The notes under the pieces were generated by a model that saw only the letters and a list, made by a program, of their open reading frames with translations, was not told the origin of the DNA and did not search any database. Below are positions 43,164 to 50,140 of a stretch of DNA of 64,000 nt, in pieces. The position numbers were made by a program, and so were the translations under genes. The DNA is taken from assembly GCF_030506285.1 (NCBI RefSeq), contig NZ_CP119422.1:3491001-3555000 (forward strand), written 5' to 3'. The stretch's first letter is position 1, and every line of letters starts with the position of its first letter. Source of the stretch: Catalinimonas niigatensis (lineage in GTDB: Bacteria; Bacteroidota; Bacteroidia; Cytophagales; Cyclobacteriaceae).

Positions 43164-44105
43164 TTATGCTAATTCACAACTTGCCAAGGCCAAATAATCC
43201 GGTCGGTCAGATGCATAAGCATGACGATAGCTTTTAAGCATTTCTCCTTTATAAATCACAAATACTCCAGACATGCGGAAGCCGTCGCCTACCAGCCAGC
43301 CTATCCCATGCGTTTTGATGATTCCTGCCTTGATGCCCCTGATCCAGGAATAAACACCAAATAATTGCCAAAAAGAACCTCGTTTTAGCTGGAAAGCATT
43401 GTACAATAGACACATAGGATCACTGATAGCGAGAGCCTGGGCAAAGCCATATTTTTTAAAAAAAATCTCTGCTTCAGTAGGTTCACCCATATGCACAAAC
43501 ACTATCTGCATGCCTTCTGCTTCTATTTCTTTGCGGTTTCGCTGAATGCCTGCCATTGCCTCACGACAGAAGGTGCAGCCAAAGTGACGTAAAAAGACCA
43601 AAAAGACAGGTTTCCGAAAGGAAAGATCGTACAAAGAACTGCCCTCCTGAGTAGTAAATTTAAGCAGAGCATCTGACAGAGGTATATCAGGGTTGCCCTC
43701 ATCATTATTGGGAGCCTGCCAGGCTTTGAAAATATAGTAGAGGATAATTGCAAAGACAACCGACCAAATGGCGTCTTTAAGAGAGAAAAAGAAGGCTAAC
43801 CTAGTGGGGATAACCCCAGAGGAATAAAAGCTGATAAGCATTACAAACCCAGTAACCTTAATAAAAAAGCCTACACAGATAATAAGCACATGACGAACAG
43901 GATGAGTGGCCGCTAAGAAATAGGCCGCACCAAAAATGACTGCAACCAGGCCAAGCATTTTCCAGGGAAAGAGAAAATAGGGCTCTGGCAGGCCCGCCCA
44001 GCGCAGCATCACATCAGTAAAAAGTGCAAAGGTGAGTCCCCATACCGCATTGGTAATGCCGGCAAACCGAAGCACAATAGGAATCCAGTCAGGTAAATTT
44101 TTCAT
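43164..44105 (-). CDS. Four-helix membrane domain fused to a peroxiredoxin-like thiol domain
   Basis: A 313-residue protein. Residues ~1-125 hold four membrane helices (ITNAVWGLTFALFTDVML; LGLVAVIFGAAYFLA; HVLIICVGFFIKVTGFVML; WSVVFAIILYYIFKAW). Residues ~145-313 resemble thioredoxin-fold AhpC/TSA redoxins of the PRXL2/SelL type: FLVFLRHFGCTFCREAMAG has a CxxC active site, followed by VFVHMGEPTEAEIFFKKYGF. The upstream gene (44102-44527) is similar in its four-helix layout and overlaps by four bases (ATGA). The pair could reduce thiols or peroxides at the membrane using an unknown electron donor. Confidence 0.8.
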   Translation of the reverse strand: MKNLPDWIPIVLRFAGITNAVWGLTFALFTDVMLRWAGLPEPYFLFPWKMLGLVAVIFGAAYFLAATHPVRHVLIICVGFFIKVTGFVMLISFYSSGVIPTRLAFFFSLKDAIWSVVFAIILYYIFKAWQAPNNDEGNPDIPLSDALLKFTTQEGSSLYDLSFRKPVFLVFLRHFGCTFCREAMAGIQRNRKEIEAEGMQIVFVHMGEPTEAEIFFKKYGFAQALAISDPMCLLYNAFQLKRGSFWQLFGVYSWIRGIKAGIIKTHGIGWLVGDGFRMSGVFVIYKGEMLKSYRHAYASDRPDYLALASCELA

Positions 44106-44527
44106 GAGATAATTGCAGTCTTTTTTCTTTTAACCCGATAAGCTCTAACAAGGATCACAGCAAAAGGCAGAACCCATATCATATCATTCATGATAAGATG
44201 AAACAGATATTGGCGAGTACCATTTGCCTCTAATACAATCCAATAAAACCAGGCTGCACCCAATATTTTAGAAGCTATGCCTAGAGCAATCAGATACCAC
44301 AAAGTAGTAGGATAAAGTGCTACAGCAATATATATGATTCCAAAAATAATTACGCCTATACCTTGCCAAGTGATAATATCCGGAGCGTTTTGCTCACTCT
44401 GACTGATCCACTGATAAAAAGAATTAGGAAAAACATAAATAAGAAAGCCCCACCCTAAATTATAAGCACCGGCAAGCAGCAATAGCCCTCGCATCCAGGG
44501 GTCTACTTTTAGTTCTTCTGCTTCCAT
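44102..44527 (-). CDS. Small four-helix membrane protein, paralogue of the redoxin's membrane domain
   Basis: A 141-residue membrane protein with four hydrophobic stretches (LLLLAGAYNLGWGFLIYVF; GIGVIIFGIIYIAVALYP; LWYLIALGIASKILGAAWF; IWVLPFAVILVRAYRV). Its pattern (start with WMRGLLLLAGAYNLGWG..., central GIGVIIFGIIY) parallels the N-terminal domain of the overlapping redoxin gene (ITNAVWG..., LGLVAVIFGAAY), which suggests duplication. No catalytic residues seen. The start codon is ATG 44527. Confidence 0.7.
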   Translation of the reverse strand: MEAEELKVDPWMRGLLLLAGAYNLGWGFLIYVFPNSFYQWISQSEQNAPDIITWQGIGVIIFGIIYIAVALYPTTLWYLIALGIASKILGAAWFYWIVLEANGTRQYLFHLIMNDMIWVLPFAVILVRAYRVKRKKTAIIS

Positions 44528-44570
44528 CGGCTTCTTTTGCTTTGCAACATATTTAGTTTTTGCTTAACAT

Positions 44571-45329
44571 TTAATGAACATAACTTCCAGCATTGATATC
44601 TATAGTACATCCTGTTGCATGATCAGCCAGACCACTGGCCAGAAAAGCCACGGTAGGAGCGATATCCTCAGGTTTGGTCATTGAGGTGAGCGCCAGATCA
44701 CTTTTGATGTAGGACTCACCATATTTTTTAATAAAATCTTCTGCCATATCCGTATGGGTAAAGCCAGGTGCTATGATAAAAGCTTTGATACCCTGCCTGC
44801 CATAAGCTCTGGCAATAGATCGGGTAAGAGATACTACGCCTCCTTTTGAAGCTGCATAAGCCAGAAAATCTGCCGTATCTCCTCTAAATGCCGCCCGTGA
44901 TGCAATATTAATGATACGTCCTCCTCCACATTCAACAAAATGTTCTATAGATTTTTTGCAAAGCAGACCGGTAGCATGCAAATTGACCAACATGGTCTTG
45001 GACCAGGTATCGGTAAAGGCAATATCATCACCTTCTACTTCGGAGCTAATGGCTATTCCTGCATTATTGACAATTGCATGCAACCTTCCGAATCGGGCCA
45101 GCACATTATCAAAAAGCTGAATTACCTCGATAGGTTTACAAAGGTCGGCTTGAAAAGTTTCAGCGCCCCGTCCGATATCCTCAGCTACCCGCTTGGCGGT
45201 ATTGCTGTTGCGATGGTAATGGACAGCAACCTGCGCTCCAGCCTCTGCCAACTGCTCTGCAATTGCTTTTCCTATCCCACGGCTGGCCCCGGTGACTAAT
45301 ATTTTCTGCTCTGACAAATCTATTTTCAT
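44571..45329 (-). CDS. Short-chain dehydrogenase/reductase (FabG-like)
   Basis: NAD(P)-dependent oxidoreductase of 252 residues. The cofactor motif is ILVTGASRGIGKAIAEQLAEAG, then NNAGIAI, and the catalytic triad Ser-Tyr-Lys is in IINIASRAAF and YAASKGG. The C-terminus has IAPGFTHTDMAEDF and a final stretch ATGCTIDINAGSYVH, as in beta-ketoacyl-ACP reductase-like members. ATG 45329 is chosen over the longer frame from 45434 because a good Shine-Dalgarno (AAGGAG) lies 5 nt before it and the extra residues do not fit the fold. Confidence 0.9.
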   Translation of the reverse strand: MKIDLSEQKILVTGASRGIGKAIAEQLAEAGAQVAVHYHRNSNTAKRVAEDIGRGAETFQADLCKPIEVIQLFDNVLARFGRLHAIVNNAGIAISSEVEGDDIAFTDTWSKTMLVNLHATGLLCKKSIEHFVECGGGRIINIASRAAFRGDTADFLAYAASKGGVVSLTRSIARAYGRQGIKAFIIAPGFTHTDMAEDFIKKYGESYIKSDLALTSMTKPEDIAPTVAFLASGLADHATGCTIDINAGSYVH

Positions 45330-45334
45330 AAACA

Positions 45335-45340
45335 CTCCTT
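45335..45340 (-). promoter_or_regulatory. Shine-Dalgarno AAGGAG that fixes the start of the dehydrogenase
   Basis: AAGGAG on the minus strand, 5 nt before ATG 45329. Strong ribosome-binding sites are uncommon in this genome, so this one is notable and supports the shorter start. Confidence 0.7.
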
Positions 45341-45482
45341 GTAAATAGGTTACAAAAGAAAAGTTAAAAAAAATCTGCAACAAGTATAAATAAATTTTTT
45401 GTAAGCAGAATTTTAATCTTTGCTGCACATACACCTGCTATAGATTTTGTATACTTGTTGCTTTCAAAAAATAACCGATTTC

Positions 45483-46076
45483 ATGACGATCACTCCCGAA
45501 CAAGTAAACGAACTTATACGCAAAAGACGATCTATCCATCCTCCTCTATACAGTGGTGAAACTGTAGATCAGAAAATAGTAGAACAAATGCTGGAAAATG
45601 CCAACTGGGCACCCACTCATGCACTTACTGAACCCTGGCGCTTTACAGTATTTACCGGGGAAGGGTTACAGCAACTGGCTGATTTTCAGGCTGAGCTATA
45701 CAAAAAGGCAAGTTCTGCCAAGGGAAACTTTGATGAAAAAAAGTACGAAAAGCTTCAGGGTCAACCCCTGCTATGCTCTCATGTCATTGCTATTGGCATG
45801 AAGTGTGACGCCAGAAATAAGATTCCTGTAATTGAAGAAGTGGAAGCTACTGCCTGTGCTGTACAAAATATGTACCTGACAGCTACTGCTTATGGCATTG
45901 GATGCTATTGGGGAACAGGAGGAGTGACTTACCTGGAAGAGGCTAAATCTTTTTTTGGACTTGAAGAAGAAGATAAGCTGTTAGGCTTTCTCTACGTTGG
46001 AATGCCCAAGGAAGGAAAATGGCCAGAAGGGAGAAGAGGATCTATCGCTGAAAAGGTACGGTGGGTAACTGAATAA
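45483..46076 (+). CDS. Nitroreductase-family flavoprotein
   Basis: A 197-residue FMN enzyme that reduces nitro compounds, quinones or related substrates with NAD(P)H. FMN-binding residues are in LIRKRRSIHPPLYSGE, NWAPTHALTEPWRF and GIGCYWGTGGVTYLEE. The shape matches the small YdjA-like nitroreductases. ATG 45483 preferred over the in-frame codon at 45447. Its stop abuts the stop of the convergent binding-protein gene with no base between. Confidence 0.88.
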   Translation: MTITPEQVNELIRKRRSIHPPLYSGETVDQKIVEQMLENANWAPTHALTEPWRFTVFTGEGLQQLADFQAELYKKASSAKGNFDEKKYEKLQGQPLLCSHVIAIGMKCDARNKIPVIEEVEATACAVQNMYLTATAYGIGCYWGTGGVTYLEEAKSFFGLEEEDKLLGFLYVGMPKEGKWPEGRRGSIAEKVRWVTE

Positions 46077-47090
46077 CTATCTCCATCCGCTGCTGTTGAG
46101 CAGGCGTTCGGCTTCATCGGCAAAGCGAGCAATATCAGTTTGTGAAGTAGTATCTGCTCTAAATTCCCCTAAGCGGCTGACTCTGGGGGGTACTTCAGCA
46201 TCCGGCCGGGCAGGATATAGGTAATGCATATTCGCATATTGCTGTATTACCTCCCGGGAAAACAAATAATTGAGCAGCAGGCGTGCACGTGCAGGATGTG
46301 GTGCACTATTGGTAATGGCTACTCCCGTAATATGAAGATATGCTTCCGGACTTGGAAATACTAAGCCCGGGGAGCCAGGCTTATTACCATCTATGCTTTT
46401 TGCGTACTCTGCTGTATTGATCAAGCCCAGCCATGCGCTGGTGTCAGAGATTGTGGAAAGTCTGGCAGCAGAAGGAGGGCTGTTATTTGTGCTTATTATA
46501 TTTTCAGCCAGCCCATTGATCCACCTGGTAGTAGCATCTTCTCCCTCATCAGCCAGCATAGCAGCCAGCTGAGATTGATAGATAGCCTTTGTCTTCGTAC
46601 CCCAGCCTAGCTTATTTTTCCACTGTGGATCAGCCAGATCAGCATAGCGGCGTACCTGAAGCGTATCTACACTATCTTGTAGATAGCCAATGACATTGGC
46701 GCTATACCCCAGACTCAGCCATTGTAAGTTAGTATCACGAAGGTGAACAGGAATAGTATTGACAATACTACCCTGAGATAGTGTGTCCAATAAGCCAGCC
46801 TGTTTGGCTTGCTGAAGATAACTAATACCTTCCAGCAGGATAAGGTCTGCTAGCATGCTATCCTGCTGCTGTTGAATCAGCCTGTTCATGAGAAGATTAG
46901 CTGTCTCGCTAATGATATTTACCTTGATACCAGAGGCACGTTCAAAAGTCGTAAAAAGAGCTTTATCTGTAGAGGTGAGTGTATTACTGTAAACATTAAT
47001 GACTTCCCCACGCTGTACTTCGTGCGTAGAAGAATCGCAGGCAAACATGCTACTGATTAGAAAAATAAAAAAACAATAAAGTCTATTCAT
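46077..47090 (-). CDS. Solute-binding lipoprotein of Fe3+/spermidine type (ABC-like), without transporter partners
   Basis: A 337-residue periplasmic binding protein with a lipobox in FLISSMFACDSS (Cys ~15 with the start at ATG 47090; the longer frame from 47111 adds 7). The fold is of the bacterial extracellular solute-binding family 1/6 type (INVYSNTLTSTDKALFTTFERASGIKVNII; DLILLEGISYLQQ; LGWGTKTKAIYQSQLAAML; AVFPSPEAYLHITG-like region around GLVFPSPEAYLHITGVAI). No permease or ATPase gene is near, so it either serves a distant transporter or acts alone. Confidence 0.82.
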   Translation of the reverse strand: MNRLYCFFIFLISSMFACDSSTHEVQRGEVINVYSNTLTSTDKALFTTFERASGIKVNIISETANLLMNRLIQQQQDSMLADLILLEGISYLQQAKQAGLLDTLSQGSIVNTIPVHLRDTNLQWLSLGYSANVIGYLQDSVDTLQVRRYADLADPQWKNKLGWGTKTKAIYQSQLAAMLADEGEDATTRWINGLAENIISTNNSPPSAARLSTISDTSAWLGLINTAEYAKSIDGNKPGSPGLVFPSPEAYLHITGVAITNSAPHPARARLLLNYLFSREVIQQYANMHYLYPARPDAEVPPRVSRLGEFRADTTSQTDIARFADEAERLLNSSGWR

Positions 47091-47163
47091 AAGCTGTATG
47101 TAGCTACTCATTCAAGTAGCAGCAATACCTCCGACCCCAAGCGCTAGCAAATACCACCATTTA

Positions 47164-48528
47164 TCAGGCTGTCTGTACCTTTTTTACTGAAGAAGATTGC
47201 TTAAGTAATTTTTTGCTAAGGTAGTGGAAGCGGGCGAAAAGTAAAATTGCCGCTATAGTCAGACTGAGTAAAAGGCCATACCAAATACCATGTGGACCCA
47301 AATTCATAGGAAAGGCAAGCCAATAAGCAATGGGAAGACCAAGTACCCAATAAGCTACTAAAGTAATGATTGTGGGAATTTTGACATCGGCCATTCCTCG
47401 TAAGCTTCCCAAACCTACTGCTTGTACACCATCGGAAAGCTGAAAAAAGGCAGCAACAATAAGTAAAGAACCAGCCAGCTCGATCACATCAGGCTCATCA
47501 ATATAGAACGAGGGAAGAAAGTGTTTTCCTACTACAAAAAGGATGGCTGATGCAGTCATTAGCATCAAACCCATGAGAAAAGCACTAAATCCAGCTCTTC
47601 TCATATTGGGAATATCCTGCTTGCCTAGCTGATTGCCTACCCTTACGGTTGATGCAGCGGCGATGCCAGTAACCATCATATAGCTCACGGCTGCCATATT
47701 CAAAGCTATTTGGTGAGCAGCCAATGCCTGCGCACCTAACCAGCCCATCATAATTGCCGCACAGCTAAATGCTCCTACTTCAAATACATACTGAAAACCA
47801 GTGGGTATGCCTAGCTTCAGCATGCGAACCATTAGCTTTTTTTGAAGATGCTTAATTCTAAGACCCTGCTGAAACCAGCTTGCCCGGGTGACATAAGCGA
47901 TCATCACAATAGCCATGATAACTCTTGAAATCAATGTCGCCCATCCTGCACCATTTAATCCCAAGGCAGGAAAGCCCAGCTTACCATAAATCAGCAGATA
48001 ATTAAAGGCAATATTCAAAAGGTTAGCACTCAGGGTAATGAACATGGCAGTACGGGTAAAAGAGAGCCCCTCGGCATACTGCTTGAAAGTCTGAAACAAC
48101 ATGAAGGGAATCAAAGAGAGCGTGATAATCAGCAGATAGGGAATAGTAAGCCTTACTACCTGCTCAGGTTGATCCAGGTAATAAAGTACCGAAGAACCGC
48201 TCAACACCAACAATCCCAGTAAGAAAGCTGCACACATATTGATGATGAAGCCGTGACGAAATACTTCTCCACTTTTTTGCTTATCTCCCTTTCCGTCTGC
48301 TGCAGCTACCAGAGGTGTAATGGCCATAGATACCCCAATTCCAAACATCAATACCAAAGAAAAAATACTGTTGGCCAGTGACACTGCTGCCAAGGGCTCA
48401 GTACCTAGTTCTCCTACCATTACACTATCTGCCACGCCTACTGTAATATGCCCGAGCTGACTGAGTACGATAGGATAGGCAATGATAAAAGTGGTTTTAA
48501 AATGCGTACTTAATGGTTGTAATGACAT
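47164..48528 (-). CDS. MATE family multidrug efflux transporter
   Basis: A 454-residue cation-coupled exporter with 12 predicted membrane helices. The N-terminal half has IVLSQLGHITVGVADSVMVGELGTEPLAAVSLANSIFS and the second half repeats the pattern (ALAAHQIALNMAAVSYMMVTGIAAASTVRVGNQLG), as in NorM-like members. Probably exports cationic toxins or drugs. Single gene on the minus strand. Confidence 0.95.
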   Translation of the reverse strand: MSLQPLSTHFKTTFIIAYPIVLSQLGHITVGVADSVMVGELGTEPLAAVSLANSIFSLVLMFGIGVSMAITPLVAAADGKGDKQKSGEVFRHGFIINMCAAFLLGLLVLSGSSVLYYLDQPEQVVRLTIPYLLIITLSLIPFMLFQTFKQYAEGLSFTRTAMFITLSANLLNIAFNYLLIYGKLGFPALGLNGAGWATLISRVIMAIVMIAYVTRASWFQQGLRIKHLQKKLMVRMLKLGIPTGFQYVFEVGAFSCAAIMMGWLGAQALAAHQIALNMAAVSYMMVTGIAAASTVRVGNQLGKQDIPNMRRAGFSAFLMGLMLMTASAILFVVGKHFLPSFYIDEPDVIELAGSLLIVAAFFQLSDGVQAVGLGSLRGMADVKIPTIITLVAYWVLGLPIAYWLAFPMNLGPHGIWYGLLLSLTIAAILLFARFHYLSKKLLKQSSSVKKVQTA

Positions 48529-48597
48529 GGCAAGTATACAAGAAGAATACTAAAGACTGATGAATAACATTCAGGGAAATAAAAAATTTCCATTTGG

Positions 48598-49146
48598 CTA
48601 AAGGTTTAACAAACGAGCTACCTTTAATATACCCGCTACGCTAATCGCATCAGTAATGTTACCTTCCATCACCATATTTATCGCTTCTGAAAAAGGCATT
48701 TTCCTAATAGCCAGATCTTCTGTTTCATCAAATTCAGTTTCTCCCTCTTCCAAGTCCTGAGCTATGTAGATAAATCCTTCTTCATTGGTTATTGAATTAG
48801 AAGTGTGAATACGCATGATCTTAGTCCATGATTGGGCAGTAAGCCCTGTTTCCTCTTTTAATTCACGTTTGGCAGAATCTAGTGGATCACAGTTTCGGTC
48901 ACCCCCTCCCATAGGAATCTCCCAGGAATATTCACTAAGTGTATACCGATACTGGCCTACCAACCAGGTATTTCCATCACTGTCAATAGGAATAATACCA
49001 ATAGCCTTATTTTTGAAAAAAACCTTTCCGTAAATACCTTGTCCTCCTCTGGGATTGATGACCTGATCTTCGTACACTTCTATCCAGGGGTTTTGGTAAA
49101 TTTCTTTACTACTGATTTGTTTCCAGGGATTTTCATATTCTTCCAT
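48598..49146 (-). CDS. Nudix hydrolase, ADP-ribose pyrophosphatase-like
   Basis: A 182-residue nucleoside-diphosphate-linked compound hydrolase (from ATG 49146; ATG 49167 would add seven residues). The Nudix box is GGGDRNCDPLDSAKRELKEE followed by TGL: the REL.EE.GL half is intact, but the position of the first conserved Glu (Gx5E) is a Cys. The flanking beta strands (KAIGIIPIDSDGNTWLVGQYRYT) resemble ADP-ribose or sugar-nucleotide pyrophosphatases. Activity is likely but the altered box makes the substrate uncertain. Confidence 0.85.
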   Translation of the reverse strand: MEEYENPWKQISSKEIYQNPWIEVYEDQVINPRGGQGIYGKVFFKNKAIGIIPIDSDGNTWLVGQYRYTLSEYSWEIPMGGGDRNCDPLDSAKRELKEETGLTAQSWTKIMRIHTSNSITNEEGFIYIAQDLEEGETEFDETEDLAIRKMPFSEAINMVMEGNITDAISVAGILKVARLLNL

Positions 49147-49367
49147 GATACAATTTAAGATTTTCAATGGCTACGCAAGGGCCATACCTGTTAATTCTGT
49201 GTATTAATATAGAAGCAACAAATTTAGCATATCAGATTTCAGAATTGACCTTTTTTCTGTACACTCTGCTTAAGGTGAGATGATAAGATATTTTACTACT
49301 TTGCTATTTCTTTACAAAAAACAGTAGGGATTTAGCTTAAGAAAGATAAGCGGTGAAGAGAAGTATG

Positions 49368-49898
49368 TCAATCCATCAGTTTTTTTAGAAAATCCCACAT
49401 CACGATACCAATGCTGACAGAAATATTGAGAGAATGCTTGGTGCCAAACTGAGGTATTTCCAGGCAGGTATCCGCTTTTTCTACTACTTCATCGGCTATG
49501 CCAAACACTTCGTTGCCAAAAATCAGACAGTACTTATTTTCTTTATACGGCAGAAAATCCTGTAACGGTATGCTCTCCTCTGCCTGTTCCACACATAAAA
49601 TTTTATAGCCTTCTTCTTTAAGTTCCTCTATGAGTTCTATCGTTTTTTCCCGATGTTCCCAACTTACTGAATCTGTAGCTCCCAAAGCTGTTTTGTTGAT
49701 TTCCCGATGAGGAGGTGTAGCTGTGATGCCACAGAGGTAAATTTTCTCAATCAAAAATGCATCTGCTGTACGAAAAGCTGATCCTACATTGTTCATACTG
49801 CGGATATTATCCAGCACGATGACAATGGGATATTTCTTTTTTGCTTTAAACTCTTCCAGGCTTAAGCGTTCAAGTTCTTCGTTCTTTAATTTTCTCAT
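49368..49898 (-). CDS. SpoU/TrmH-family RNA 2'-O-methyltransferase
   Basis: A 176-residue SPOUT (trefoil-knot) methyltransferase that 2'-O-methylates tRNA or rRNA ribose with SAM. Motif 1 is NIRSMNNVGSAFRTAD, motif 2 LIFGNEVFGI and motif 3 EIPQFGTKHSLNISVSIGI. It lacks an N-terminal substrate-binding domain, like the short TrmL/TrmH-type group. Transcribed leftwards; divergent from mutS with about 240 bp between. Confidence 0.92.
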   Translation of the reverse strand: MRKLKNEELERLSLEEFKAKKKYPIVIVLDNIRSMNNVGSAFRTADAFLIEKIYLCGITATPPHREINKTALGATDSVSWEHREKTIELIEELKEEGYKILCVEQAEESIPLQDFLPYKENKYCLIFGNEVFGIADEVVEKADTCLEIPQFGTKHSLNISVSIGIVMWDFLKKLMD

Positions 49899-50078
49899 AG
49901 ATGCATTGATATCCGCTTCCTTACAAAATCCTAAGCTCCTGCTTCAGGATAAGAAGAATTTCTTCGCTAATTTAATTTTGTAGTAGAAGCTGGTTTTGGC
50001 TAATTAATGAATATATAGGATATTCATCTGAAGACAATGAATATAAAGATTTATCTACACTTTTGGAGTACGAATTGT

Positions 50079-50110
50079 TTTGCCTTAGGCAAGGCATATG
50101 CTTATTTTTG
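50079..50110 (+). promoter_or_regulatory. Bacteroidota-type promoter for mutS
   Basis: TTTG (50079-50082), 20-nt spacer, TATTTTTG (50103-50110), an excellent match to the -33/-7 consensus. The predicted start of transcription is about 25 nt before the mutS ATG (50141). Confidence 0.75.
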
Positions 50111-50140
50111 TAGAACTGCATTTTAAAAACTACACAACTT

